NCBI GenBank assembly: GCA_011774835.1
Contig: JAACAK010000051.1
Coordinates: 21,019-69,415, forward strand
Reading direction: 5' to 3'
Length of the DNA: 48,397 nt
Source: Candidatus Kutchimonas denitrificans
GTDB lineage: Bacteria; Gemmatimonadota; Gemmatimonadetes; Palauibacterales; KS3-K002
The notes under the pieces: generated by a model
Database searches by the model: none
The model's input: only the letters and a program-made list of their open reading frames with translations
What the model was told of the DNA's origin: nothing
Translations under genes and position numbers: made by a program
Part shown: piece after piece, positions 33,765-42,674 of the stretch
How the letters are laid out: every line of letters begins with the position of its first letter
How positions within the stretch are numbered: position 1 is the first letter of the stretch

Positions 33765-34385
33765 CTATCCGTCCTCCGGGTTCGAGTCCGACCACACCCG
33801 GTCGACCCATTCCGCCACCAGGTGCCCGATGGCCAGATGCATCTCCTGCGCACGGGCCGTCGACTCCGTCGGCACCACGATCGCCAGGTCGACCTCTCCC
33901 TTCAGCTCCCCACCGTCCCGCGCCAGCAGCGCCGCCGTCTTCACCCCCAACCCCCGGGCCGTCCGGGCCGCCTCCACCAGGTTGGCCGAGGCGCCGCTGG
34001 TCGAATGGAGGATCAGCAAGTCGCCCGCTCCGGCCAAACCTTGGACCTGGCGGGCGAAGATCCGCTCGAAGCCCAGGTCGTTACCCGCGGCGGTCAGCGC
34101 CGAGGTGTCGGTGGTCAGCGCCAGGGCCGGCAGCGACCGGCGCTGGCGGCGATAGCGGATCACGTACTCCGCCGCCAGGTGCTGGGCGTCCGCCGCGCTG
34201 CCGCCGTTGCCGCAGAAGAGCAGCTTGTTGCCGGCCTCCAGCGTGCTGGCCACCCGCCGTGCCAGCTCGGCGATGGGGGCGGCCAGCGAGTCGGCGACCC
34301 GCTCGGCCAACGCCGCGGTCTCACGCAGTTCGGCCGCCACATGGTCAGCCAGTCCGGACGACCGCTCGGCTTTTCGATCCGTCAT
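33765..34385 (-). CDS. gmhA: Phosphoheptose (sedoheptulose 7-phosphate) isomerase
   Basis: A 206-residue SIS-domain protein of the GmhA type, which converts sedoheptulose 7-phosphate to D-glycero-D-manno-heptose 7-phosphate for lipopolysaccharide or surface glycans. Key segments are CGNGGSAADAQHLAAEYVIRY (58-78), ALTTDTSALTAAGND, ILHSTSGASANL and the C-terminal EMHLAIGHLVAEWVD with the catalytic His region. It overlaps the CpsB-type phosphatase gene by ATGA, supporting a role in surface polysaccharide formation. No other heptose pathway gene is in the window. Confidence 0.93.
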   Translation of the reverse strand: MTDRKAERSSGLADHVAAELRETAALAERVADSLAAPIAELARRVASTLEAGNKLLFCGNGGSAADAQHLAAEYVIRYRRQRRSLPALALTTDTSALTAAGNDLGFERIFARQVQGLAGAGDLLILHSTSGASANLVEAARTARGLGVKTAALLARDGGELKGEVDLAIVVPTESTARAQEMHLAIGHLVAEWVDRVWSDSNPEDG

Positions 34386-35206
34386 GGGCGTCCTCCCCGG
34401 AAAGCGCGGGCGATGCGCGCCATCAACCCGTCGCGCGGCGCCAGACGGCCCACGGCGAGGGGCATCTCATCGTTCAGGATGCGCCGCGGGTTGGTGATCA
34501 GCAGCAGCCTGGCCTTCTCCTCGAATCCGTCCCGGGCCAGCAGGTCCCAAGCGTCGCGCAGCGAGGGACAGCGATCCGGCCGGGCGTGGTTGTCCGACGC
34601 GATCAGGTCGACGGCCCCGTTGGCCATGAAGCGAAGCGCCACGCTCCGCACCTGCTCGCCGTACTCGCCCACCAGGCTGCCGCTGTTCACCTGGACCAGG
34701 GCGCCGGCCTGCCGCCACTCGGACACGACGCCGAAGTTCCGGTCGTAGCCCCAGTAGCGCTCGGGGTGCACGACGATCGGCACGTAACCGTCGGCGACGA
34801 TCCGGGCCAGCGCCTCGGCGGAGCGGTCGGGGACCGTGAAGGCGTAAAACTCGACCAGCGCGAAGCGGCCGCCGCCCAGCCGCAGGCCGGGATCGCTCAG
34901 ATCGAGGTTCGGCGTATCGAGCTGGATCTCGTAGCCCCGGTGGAGCTCGACGCCGGGCGCCTCCTCCGCCGCCCGCTCCACCAGCTCCGGCCACACCGCG
35001 TCCGCCCGGTCGCGCCGCCGGCTGTTCGGGTTCGACGCGTTCAGGTGCGGCGTCCCCGCCACCCCGGCGATCCCGTCGGCGGACAGCGTCCGCAACGTCT
35101 CGATCGCGCTGTCGAGATCCGGTGCGCCGTCGTCGACCCCGGGGATGATGTGGGTGTGCAGGTCCACCATCCCCGCGGGAGCGTCTTCTCGCGTATCCCT
35201 GCCCAT
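34382..35206 (-). CDS. CpsB/CapC-type PHP-domain tyrosine phosphatase
   Basis: A 274-residue PHP-fold protein resembling CpsB/CapC/YwqE manganese-dependent protein tyrosine phosphatases, which reset bacterial tyrosine kinases controlling capsule polymerisation. The motif DLHTHIIPGVDDG (15-27) supplies His17, His19 and the Asp pair; TPHLNAS, EIQLDTP, VHPERYWG and ASDNHARPDRCPSL supply the remaining metal ligands. The start is placed at ATG 35206 next to the family N-terminus; an earlier in-frame start lies within the upstream gene. The kinase partner is not in the window; the degenerate BY-kinase-like domain at 4.8-6.4 kb is not a plausible active partner. Confidence 0.88.
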   Translation of the reverse strand: MGRDTREDAPAGMVDLHTHIIPGVDDGAPDLDSAIETLRTLSADGIAGVAGTPHLNASNPNSRRRDRADAVWPELVERAAEEAPGVELHRGYEIQLDTPNLDLSDPGLRLGGGRFALVEFYAFTVPDRSAEALARIVADGYVPIVVHPERYWGYDRNFGVVSEWRQAGALVQVNSGSLVGEYGEQVRSVALRFMANGAVDLIASDNHARPDRCPSLRDAWDLLARDGFEEKARLLLITNPRRILNDEMPLAVGRLAPRDGLMARIARAFRGGRP

Positions 35207-35219
35207 CGGCCCGATCCAG

Positions 35220-35549
35220 CTAGCTCCTCCCCGCCCACTTGCGCGCCAGCCGCCCCAGCTCGCCGCTCGGGCCCATCGCCCGGCAGCGCTCCACCACAGC
35301 GTCCGGGTCGCCGAACGCCGCCGCGTCACACGCCAGCGTCAGCAGGCCATCGGCCAGCAGCAGGTCGAACGCGGCGGCCCGCTCGTCCAGCCGGCCGCGC
35401 ACGCCGTCCAGCGTCCGGCAGGCCGTCGCCACCAGCACCGCGGCCGGCTCGGATTCGGCCTCCAGCCCGGCCACCGCCTTCTCCAGCTCCTCCCGGAGCG
35501 GGGACGGCGTCTCGTCCAGTCGGCGGCGCAGCCAGTCGTGTCGCCTCAC
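35220..35549 (-). CDS. Small helical protein of unknown function
   Basis: A 109-residue predicted helical protein, rich in Ala, Arg, Leu and Glu, without signal peptide, membrane segment or recognisable motif. Support for its being real is positional: its ATG overlaps the alaS stop as ATGA and its stop lies 13 bases before the phosphatase start, so it fills the space between two confident genes with coding-like composition. I do not recognise a family. A role linked to alaS or to the polysaccharide genes would be speculation. Confidence 0.6.
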   Translation of the reverse strand: MRRHDWLRRRLDETPSPLREELEKAVAGLEAESEPAAVLVATACRTLDGVRGRLDERAAAFDLLLADGLLTLACDAAAFGDPDAVVERCRAMGPSGELGRLARKWAGRS

Positions 35550-38179
35550 GACTTTGCCTTCTCCAGCATCGGGCGGACGATCTCGGTCACACGGGCCAGC
35601 GCCTCCTGCGTCTTGCCCGGATCGCCCGTGCTCGCCTGGGCCATGTGGGGTCGGCCACCGCCCTTGCCGCCGGCCAGTTTCGCCACCTCCCGTACCACCG
35701 AGTCGGCACGGACGCCCCGCCCGATCAGGTCGTCGGTCACCACCGCCAGCAGCGCGTCCCGATCGCCCATCCGGGCGACCACCACGCCGACGCCGCTACC
35801 CAGACGGTCGCGCAGCCGGTCGCCGAACGCCCGCAGCGACTCGGAGTCGGCCGTCTCGATCGTCCCGGACACCACCTTGGCTCCGTTCACCTCCTCCGCC
35901 ACACCCACCAGCTCCGCCACCTGATCCCGGGCCGCGCCGCTCAGCGCTTCCTGCAGCTGGTCCTTCAGCGCCCGCCCCTCGGCCATCAGCGTCTCGGCCC
36001 GCTTCACCAGATTGTCGGGCGACGTCTTCAACGTCTCGCTCAGCTGCTTCAGCGTCCGCTCCTGGGCCTTGACCCGCTCGTACGCCGCCGAGCTGGTCAC
36101 CGCCTCGATCCGCCGCACGCCCGCCGCCGAGCCCGTCTCCGACACGATCTTGAACAGCCCGATCTCGCCCGTCGTCTCCACGTGGCAGCCGCCGCACAGC
36201 TCCAGGCTGAATCCGGGCACCTCCACCACCCGCACCCGGTCGCCGTACTTCTCCCCGAACAGCGCCATGGCGCCCCGGTCGATGGCATCGCGGTACGGCA
36301 TGAACCCCTTCCGCACCCCCTTGTCGGCCCAGATCTCTTCGTTGACCAGCCGCTCGATCTCCTCGAGCTCCACGTCGCTGAGCGGGCCGGTGTGGGTGAA
36401 GTCGAAGCGCAGCCGGTCGGGGGCCACCAGCGAGCCAGCCTGGGTGACGTGCTCGCCGAGGACCTGGCGGAGGGCGGCGTGTAGCAGGTGCGTGGCGGTG
36501 TGGTTGCGCTGCGTCCGACGCCGGGCACCGTCCACCACGGCCCGGACCGGGCCCGGCGTGAACTCGCCCTCGATGGGCCCGGCGATGTAGACCCGGTCCT
36601 CCAGGCGGGCCACCTCCTCGACCTCCATGCTCCAGCCGTCGCCCTCCACGTGGCCGCGATCGCTCACCTGGCCGCCGGCCTCGGCGTAGAACGGGTTCTC
36701 CTCCAGCGCCAGCACGATCCGGCCGTTCTGGCGCACGCTGGCCAGCACGTCGGTATCGACGGTCAGCCGGTCGTAGCCGACCCACTTCTGCTCGATGTCC
36801 TTCTTGTGCACCTCCAGATCTTCGACGGACCAGTCGGCCCCGACGGCCTCCGGCGTGACCGTCACGTCACGCGCCTTGCGGGAGCGCTCGCGCTGCTGCT
36901 CCAGCTCGCGCTCGAACCCTTCGGTGTCGACGTCGTAGCCGCGCTCACGGGCCATGAGCTCGGTCAGGTCGAGTGGGAAGCCGAAGGTGTCGTAGAGCCG
37001 GAAGGCATCGGGGCCCGAGATGGTGCCGGAGCCGCCCTCGGGCGCCACCTCGTCGAAGCGCTGCATCCCCTCGTCGATCGTGGCCATGAACCGCTCTTCC
37101 TCCGCCTGCGTGGTCCGGAGGATGTGGTCGCGGCGGTCGACCAGCTCGCGGTAGACATCGCCCATCTCCGCGATCACCGTGTCACAGATCTCGTAGAGGG
37201 TCGGCTCCCGACGGCCCAGCAGCCAGGCGTGCCGGCCCGCGCGCCGGAGGATGCGACGGAGCACGTAGCCGCGCCCCTCGTTGGTCGGGAAGACGCCGTC
37301 GGCGATCAGGAACGCCGCCGCCCGGGCATGGTCGGCCAGCACCCGGAACGACACGCCGCTCTCGTCTTCGGCCTCATACTTCCGGGCGACGATCTCCTCC
37401 GCCCGGCCGATCAGCGGCATGAACAGGTCGGTGTGGAAGTTCGAGTCGACGCCCTGCAGCGCCGCGGCGATCCGCTCCAGCCCCGCCCCGGTGTCGATCG
37501 ACGGCTTGGGCAGCGGGTTCAGCGTGCCCTCCTCGTCGCGGTCGAACTGCATGAACACCAGGTTCCAGAGCTCGAGGATCTCGCCCGCCTCGGTCAGCGC
37601 CTCGAACTCCTCGGCGCTCAGCTCCTTCTTCGCCTTCTTCGGCCGCTGGTCGTAATGGATCTCCGAACAGGGGCCGCACGGCCCCGTGTCGGCCATCTGC
37701 CAGAAGTTGTCCTTGTCGCCGAAGCGCAGCACCCGGTCCTCCGGCAGCCCGGCCACCTCCTGCCACAGCTCGTACGCCTCGTCGTCGGTGTGGTGCACCG
37801 TCGCCCAGATGCGGTCCGGCTCGAAACCCAGGTCCTCGGTGAAGAACTCGTAGCCGAAGCGGATCGCCTCGCGCTTGAAGTAGTCGCCGAACGAGAAGTT
37901 GCCCAGCATCTCGAAGAACGTGTGATGCCGCGCCGTCTCGCCGACCTGCTCCAGGTCGTTGTGCTTGCCGCCCGCGCGCACGCACTTCTGCACGGTGGTC
38001 GCCCGCTTGTACGGCCGCGGCTCCTGGCCCAGGAACGTCGCCTTGAACTGGTTCATCCCGGCGTTCGTGAACAGGAGCGTCGGGTCGTCGGCGGGCACCA
38101 GCGACGACGACGGGACGTGGGTGTGCCCGTTGCGCACGAAGTAGTCTATGAACCGCTGTCTGATCTCTGCCGATTTCAT
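35546..38179 (-). CDS. alaS: Alanyl-tRNA synthetase
   Basis: An 877-residue class II synthetase with the full domain set. The catalytic core begins MKSAEIRQRFIDYFVRNGHTHVPSSSLVPADDPTLLFTNAGMNQFK, followed by the tRNA-recognition helical region, the editing domain (NHTATHLLHAALRQVLGEHV and the zinc-site CGGCHVETTGEIG), and a C-terminal C-Ala domain rich in glycine (GGKGGGRPHMAQA). The frame remains open 29 codons upstream, but ATG 38179 begins exactly at the conserved family N-terminus. It leads a seven-gene minus-strand run and is divergent from the M16 protease gene; the 204-base gap contains a GGGGGCCCCC palindrome near 38198. Confidence 0.97.
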   Translation of the reverse strand: MKSAEIRQRFIDYFVRNGHTHVPSSSLVPADDPTLLFTNAGMNQFKATFLGQEPRPYKRATTVQKCVRAGGKHNDLEQVGETARHHTFFEMLGNFSFGDYFKREAIRFGYEFFTEDLGFEPDRIWATVHHTDDEAYELWQEVAGLPEDRVLRFGDKDNFWQMADTGPCGPCSEIHYDQRPKKAKKELSAEEFEALTEAGEILELWNLVFMQFDRDEEGTLNPLPKPSIDTGAGLERIAAALQGVDSNFHTDLFMPLIGRAEEIVARKYEAEDESGVSFRVLADHARAAAFLIADGVFPTNEGRGYVLRRILRRAGRHAWLLGRREPTLYEICDTVIAEMGDVYRELVDRRDHILRTTQAEEERFMATIDEGMQRFDEVAPEGGSGTISGPDAFRLYDTFGFPLDLTELMARERGYDVDTEGFERELEQQRERSRKARDVTVTPEAVGADWSVEDLEVHKKDIEQKWVGYDRLTVDTDVLASVRQNGRIVLALEENPFYAEAGGQVSDRGHVEGDGWSMEVEEVARLEDRVYIAGPIEGEFTPGPVRAVVDGARRRTQRNHTATHLLHAALRQVLGEHVTQAGSLVAPDRLRFDFTHTGPLSDVELEEIERLVNEEIWADKGVRKGFMPYRDAIDRGAMALFGEKYGDRVRVVEVPGFSLELCGGCHVETTGEIGLFKIVSETGSAAGVRRIEAVTSSAAYERVKAQERTLKQLSETLKTSPDNLVKRAETLMAEGRALKDQLQEALSGAARDQVAELVGVAEEVNGAKVVSGTIETADSESLRAFGDRLRDRLGSGVGVVVARMGDRDALLAVVTDDLIGRGVRADSVVREVAKLAGGKGGGRPHMAQASTGDPGKTQEALARVTEIVRPMLEKAKS

Positions 38180-38383
38180 CAACCCAGCCCACAGGTTGGG
38201 GGCCCCCTCGAGTCCTGAAATACCTTGAATCCACTGGAATATGACCGAACCGAGAGGGGTTCTCAAGCGCTCGCCACTGGCCGCCGGCGCCGGAGGCCGT
38301 CATATTGGCGGCCTCAACGCATATCGCCGAATCTCGAGACCGCCTGCGCGGCCCGACAAGCACCGAAACGCCGAGGAGAACCG

Positions 38384-41278
38384 ATGAACCGCCCCCACCG
38401 CCCCCACCGCCCCCACCGCCTCCGCCGGCCCCGCCCCTCCCTGCCGGTGGCCCTTCTGGCGGCCGCCCTCTTCGGCCCGCCGGCCCCGGCGGTTGCCCAG
38501 CAGCCGGGCCTCGACGTCGCGCAGGCCGCGCTGCAGGACTCGCTGCCCGTCGACCCGGCGGTCCGGATGGCCGAGCTGCCCAACGGCGTGCGCTATTTCA
38601 TCCGGGAGAACCCGGAGCCACGGGACCGGGCCGAGCTGCGGCTGGTGATCGACGCCGGCTCGGTCCTCGAGGACGAGGACCAGCTGGGGCTGGCCCACTT
38701 CGTCGAGCACATGGCGTTCAACGGGACCGAGCACTTCGCCAAGCAGGAGCTGGTCGACTACCTGGAGGGGATCGGCATGCGGTTCGGGCCGGACCTGAAC
38801 GCCTACACCAGCTTCGACGAGACGGTCTACATGCTGACGGTCCCCACCGACAGCGCCGAGTTGGTGAAGACGGCGTTCCAGATCCTCGAGGACTGGGCCC
38901 AGGGCCAGACGTTCGATCCGGAGGAGATCGACAAGGAACGCGGCGTGGTGATCGAGGAGTGGCGGCTGGGCCAGGGCGCCCGGGCCCGCATGCGGGAGGA
39001 GCAGCTGCCGATCCTGTTCAAGGACTCCCGCTACGCCGAGCGGCTGCCCATCGGCGAGCCAGAGGTCCTCGAGAGCTTCGACTACGAGACGCTGCGGCGT
39101 TTCTACCGCGACTGGTACCGGCCCGACCTGATCGGCGTGGTCGCTGTGGGCGACTTCGACGCCGACTCCATCGAGGCGCTGGTCATCGAGCACTTCGCCG
39201 ACCTCCTGATGCCCGACGACGTTCGGGAGCGCGTGACCTATCCGGTGCCAGACCATGAGGAGACCCTCTACGCCATCGCCACCGACCCGGAAGCGGCGAC
39301 CAACACCGTGAGCATCTACTGGAAGCAGCCGGCCCGCGACGACGCCACCCATGCCGCCTATCGCCAATCGATCGTCGAAGGGCTATACAACCGGATGATG
39401 AACCAGCGGCTGTTCGAGCTGACCCAGCAGGCCGACCCACCCTTCCTGTTCGGCTTGTCGGGCCAGGGCCGCTTCATCGGCCCCAAGGAGGTCTACATCA
39501 TGACCGCCGCCGTGGCGCCGAACGGGATCGAGCGCGGGCTCGAGACGCTGCTGGTCGAGGGCGAGCGGGTGGCACGCTTCGGGTTCACCGAGTCGGAGCT
39601 CGAGCGGGAGAAGCGCGAGCTGCTGCGCGGCATGGAGCAGGCGTACGCCGAGCGGGAGAAGACCGAGTCCAGCAGTTATGCCTCCGAGTACGTTCGCGCC
39701 TTCCTCTACGGCGAGCCGATACCCGGCATCACCTACGAGCTCGAGCTCTACAAACGCTTCCTGCCCGAGATCGAGCTGGCCGAGGTCGACCGGCTGGCCA
39801 GCGAATGGATCGTCGATCGGAACCGCGTCCTCATGATCAACGGGCCCGAGAAGGAGGGCGTCAGGATCCCCACCGCCGAGCAGCTCGCCGCGGTCATCGC
39901 CGCCGTCGAGGACGCCGACATCACGGCCTACGAGGACGTGGCCTCCGACGCGCCGCTGGTCGAGGAGCTTCCGGAGCCGGGCCCGGTCATCGGGACCGAG
40001 ACACTCGACGAGGTCGGGATCACCCGCTGGGAGCTGGCCAACGGCGTCAGCGTGCTGCTCAAGCCCACCGACTTCAAGGACGACGAGATCCTGATGCGCG
40101 CCTACAGCCCCGGCGGCACGTCGCTGGCCCCCAACGACCGGCACGTCCCGGCGATGACCGCGACCGCCGCGGTCACCCAGGGCGGCGCCGGCAGCTTCGA
40201 CCTGATCGCGCTGCAGAAGGCGCTGGCCGGCCAGGCGGTCCGCGTCGCGCCGTACATCGCGTCTCTCTCCGAAGGGTTCTCGGGCAACGTCTCGCCGCAG
40301 GACCTCGAGACGCTGTTCCAGCTCACTTACCTGTACTTCACCGCGCCGCGCAAGGACCCCGAGGCGTTCCAGTCCTGGAAGACCCGGATGCAGGCGTTCC
40401 TGGCGAACCGCAGCGCCGAGCCGCTCACCGCGTTCTTCGACACCATCACCGTGACCATGACCCAGGGCCACCCGCGGGCCCGGCCGCCCAGCGTCGAGCT
40501 CTACGACGAGACCGACCTCGACCAGTCGTTCGCCTTCTATCAGGACCGCTTCGCCGACGCCAGCGACTTCACGTTCGTCTTCGTCGGCACGTTCCAGCCC
40601 GACTCGCTGCGTCCGCTGGTCGAACGCTACCTGGGCGGCCTGCCCTCAACCGGCCGCGAGGAGAGCTGGCGCGACGTCGGCATCCGGCCGCCGACCGGCG
40701 TGATCGAGAAGACCGTGTACCGCGGGATCGAGGAGAAGAGCCAGACGCGGATCATCTTCAGCGGGCCGTTCGAGTGGACCCGCGAGAACCGTCACCACAT
40801 GGCCTCGCTGGCCCGGGCGCTCCGTATCAGGCTGCGCGAGGTGCTGCGCGAGGACCTCGGCGCCACCTACGGCGTCGGCGTCGGCGCTTCACCCAGCAAG
40901 ATCCCGCGCGAGGAGTACGAGTTCTCGATCAGCTTCGGCACGGCCCCCGAACGCCTCGAGGAGATGGCCGACTCGGTCTTCGCCGTGATCGCTCGGTTCA
41001 AGGCCGAAGGACCGGACCAGCAGATCGTCGACAAGGTGAAGGAGCAGCAGCGCCGCTCGCTGGAGACGAACCTGCGGGAGAACGGGTACTGGATGGGTCA
41101 GATCGTGGCGCGGCTCGCCTCGGGCGGCGACCTGCGAAACATCGTGACGTACGACGAGGTGATCGAGAAGCTGACGGCGGAGGACATCCAGGCGGCGGCG
41201 CGGTTGTATCTGAGTACGGAGAACTACGTGCGGGTCTCGCTGTATCCCGAGGAACGGGAGGGTGATACCGGAGGATAG
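38384..41278 (+). CDS. Exported M16 family zinc protease, pqqL-like
   Basis: A 964-residue M16 (pitrilysin/insulinase) protease with a signal peptide: a basic start, hydrophobic VALLAAALFGPPAPAVA, cleavage near AQQ. The catalytic inverted zinc motif is HFVEH (His105, Glu108, His109) and the distal ligand is in EIDKERGVVIEEWRLGQ. The rest has the usual four-domain repeat, with a second M16-like half around residues 600-950 that lacks HxxEH. It probably degrades peptides in the periplasm. ATG 38384 has GAGGAGAA upstream. The N-terminus includes three PHR repeats from a 9-base tandem repeat. A type A repeat begins eight bases after its stop. Confidence 0.93.
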   Translation: MNRPHRPHRPHRLRRPRPSLPVALLAAALFGPPAPAVAQQPGLDVAQAALQDSLPVDPAVRMAELPNGVRYFIRENPEPRDRAELRLVIDAGSVLEDEDQLGLAHFVEHMAFNGTEHFAKQELVDYLEGIGMRFGPDLNAYTSFDETVYMLTVPTDSAELVKTAFQILEDWAQGQTFDPEEIDKERGVVIEEWRLGQGARARMREEQLPILFKDSRYAERLPIGEPEVLESFDYETLRRFYRDWYRPDLIGVVAVGDFDADSIEALVIEHFADLLMPDDVRERVTYPVPDHEETLYAIATDPEAATNTVSIYWKQPARDDATHAAYRQSIVEGLYNRMMNQRLFELTQQADPPFLFGLSGQGRFIGPKEVYIMTAAVAPNGIERGLETLLVEGERVARFGFTESELEREKRELLRGMEQAYAEREKTESSSYASEYVRAFLYGEPIPGITYELELYKRFLPEIELAEVDRLASEWIVDRNRVLMINGPEKEGVRIPTAEQLAAVIAAVEDADITAYEDVASDAPLVEELPEPGPVIGTETLDEVGITRWELANGVSVLLKPTDFKDDEILMRAYSPGGTSLAPNDRHVPAMTATAAVTQGGAGSFDLIALQKALAGQAVRVAPYIASLSEGFSGNVSPQDLETLFQLTYLYFTAPRKDPEAFQSWKTRMQAFLANRSAEPLTAFFDTITVTMTQGHPRARPPSVELYDETDLDQSFAFYQDRFADASDFTFVFVGTFQPDSLRPLVERYLGGLPSTGREESWRDVGIRPPTGVIEKTVYRGIEEKSQTRIIFSGPFEWTRENRHHMASLARALRIRLREVLREDLGATYGVGVGASPSKIPREEYEFSISFGTAPERLEEMADSVFAVIARFKAEGPDQQIVDKVKEQQRRSLETNLRENGYWMGQIVARLASGGDLRNIVTYDEVIEKLTAEDIQAAARLYLSTENYVRVSLYPEEREGDTGG

Positions 41279-41285
41279 TGGCGGA

Positions 41286-41355
41286 GAATGTTCAATTGTG
41301 AATTGAAAATTTTCGATGTGAATTTTGCAATGTTCACATTCAATTTTCAATTTTC
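41286..41355. repeat. Left inverted arm of the four-helix-bundle element (type A)
   Basis: The stretch is AT-rich and made of TTGAAAAT and GTGAACATT-like units. Its inner 30 bases (41326-41355) match the reverse complement of 41730-41759 at 28 of 30 positions; the two together bracket the gene at 41362-41727. Within itself it also forms a smaller imperfect hairpin. It begins eight bases after the M16 protease stop. Confidence 0.85.
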
Positions 41356-41361
41356 AGGTGG

Positions 41362-41727
41362 TTAGAGGTCGCGGTTGCGTTCTGCGGTTCGAACGGATGC
41401 CGCGAAGATGCGGACGAGCTGATCGGACTCGCGTACCACCTCGTCCAACTCGTTGCCCCTGAGGTAGACCTTCCGCTTCGTGAACTTGAGCCAGACGAGG
41501 GTCTCGCGAAGCTCTTTGAGGCATACCCTCATCTTGTGGATGAAGTCCCGCTGCGACTCCGCATTGCACGCCTCGCCGTAGTTGGGAGCCGCCGCCGTGC
41601 TGCACCGAATCAACTGCCCCGCGACATGCCGCCCCAATGCTGTCCTCGGCAACCTGTCCGCCAGGCCCGACACGACCACGGCAAACTCCACCAACCGGTC
41701 CTCCAGATCGTAGACCCGCTCAACCAA
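41362..41727 (-). CDS. Four-helix-bundle protein, S23/intervening-sequence protein family
   Basis: From TTG 41727 the product has 121 residues, the usual length of the family. Diagnostic segments are VYDLEDRLVEFAVVVSGLADRLPR, GRHVAGQLIRCSTAAAPNYGEA, SQRDFIHKMRVCLKELRETLVWL and a final helix. The family includes proteins encoded in 23S rRNA intervening sequences and is related in fold to Avd, the RNA/RT-binding subunit of diversity-generating retroelements. The bundle is positively charged, consistent with nucleic acid binding. An ATG at 41790 would add 21 residues translated from repeat sequence and is less likely, though neither start has a ribosome binding site. The gene fills the space between two inverted arms and opposes its neighbours' direction. 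Confidence 0.85.
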   Translation of the reverse strand: MVERVYDLEDRLVEFAVVVSGLADRLPRTALGRHVAGQLIRCSTAAAPNYGEACNAESQRDFIHKMRVCLKELRETLVWLKFTKRKVYLRGNELDEVVRESDQLVRIFAASVRTAERNRDL

Positions 41728-41815
41728 TTGAAAATGGAAGATTGAATGTGAACATTGCAAAATTCCACTTGAAAATCGGCCATTGAACATCGGTTATTCG
41801 AACATTCTATCTGTT
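41728..41815. repeat. Right inverted arm of the four-helix-bundle element (type A)
   Basis: GAAAATGGAAGATTGAATGTG and the following AACATTGCA (41730-41759) mirror the left arm at 41326-41355. The outer part (41760-41815) continues to match the left outer arm with small gaps (AAAATTC, TTGAACAT, GAACATTC blocks). The same start, AATTGAAAATGGAA, is found in the hairpin at 414-567. The arm is entirely upstream of the gene if translation starts at TTG 41727. Confidence 0.85.
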
Positions 41816-41885
41816 ACCCTCAACAAACCATCATCAGCCGCTCCCCTATCCCGAACCCTGCCTATCACCCACATTACCGACCATC

Positions 41886-42674
41886 ATGACGCGCTTGACC
41901 GTACCCAAAAACGTCCGCGTTCGACCGCCGGCTCTCATCGCTCATCGCGGCTACGCGCTGCGCTATCCGGAGAACACGCTGGAGAGCCTGCGCGCCGCGG
42001 TACGGGCGGGCGCCGGCTACATCGAGTTCGACGTTCAGATGACCGCCGACGGCGTGCCCGTTCTGCTCCACGACGCCGACCTGTGGCGCACCGGCCAGGA
42101 CGAACGTGTCGTCATGGACCTGACGCTCGATCAGCTCTGGGAGGTCGAGGTCACCGAGACCCGGCGTCTCGGCCCGCGCTTCTTCGGCGTGCAGGCGCCG
42201 ACGCTCGACGACGCCGTGGCGCTGGTGCGCGAGCATCGCGAGATCGCCGCCTTCGTCGAGATCAAGCGGGAGAGCATGCGGCGGTTCGGCGTCGAGACGA
42301 TCGTCGACAAGGTCATGGAGACGCTAGCGCCGGCCCGGGACCGCTGCTTCGTCATCTCGTTAGACCCGGAAGCCATCGCGCTGGCCCGAGCGCGGGGCGC
42401 TGCGGCCATCGGCTGGGTCCTCTCGGAATGGAGCGAGGCGGCGCTGCAAGAGGCGAAGCGGATTCAGCCCGACTACCTGTTCGGCAATTACCGCATGATC
42501 CCCGGCGACGCGCAGCTATGGAGCGGCCCGTGGCGCTGGGCTCTGTACGAGATCGTCGACGTCGACCTGGCACTCGAGCTGGCGACGCGGGGCGCCCGCT
42601 TCATCGAGACGATGGCGATCGCCGAGATGCTGGCCGATCGCCGGTTGGCCCCGGGCCGGAGGGCCGATGACTGA
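41886..42674 (+). CDS. Glycerophosphodiester phosphodiesterase
   Basis: A 262-residue GDPD-family TIM-barrel enzyme releasing glycerol-3-phosphate from glycerophosphodiesters. The active-site entry IAHRGYALRYPENTLESLRAAV, the metal pair in YIEFDVQMTADGVPVLLHDADL, and the later AAFVEIKRES are all typical. No signal peptide is evident, so action is cytoplasmic. It overlaps the GlpD-like gene by eight bases; together they would carry glycerophosphodiester to glycerol-3-phosphate to dihydroxyacetone phosphate. The 70-base gap before it follows the right arm of the four-helix-bundle element. Confidence 0.93.
   Translation: MTRLTVPKNVRVRPPALIAHRGYALRYPENTLESLRAAVRAGAGYIEFDVQMTADGVPVLLHDADLWRTGQDERVVMDLTLDQLWEVEVTETRRLGPRFFGVQAPTLDDAVALVREHREIAAFVEIKRESMRRFGVETIVDKVMETLAPARDRCFVISLDPEAIALARARGAAAIGWVLSEWSEAALQEAKRIQPDYLFGNYRMIPGDAQLWSGPWRWALYEIVDVDLALELATRGARFIETMAIAEMLADRRLAPGRRADD

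Noticed and set aside
41728-41790. ATG 41790 as start of the four-helix-bundle gene
   Set aside because: It would translate the inverted arm (MFNGRFSSGILQ and following), which is repeat sequence; family proteins begin near VYDLEDR, fitting TTG 41727.
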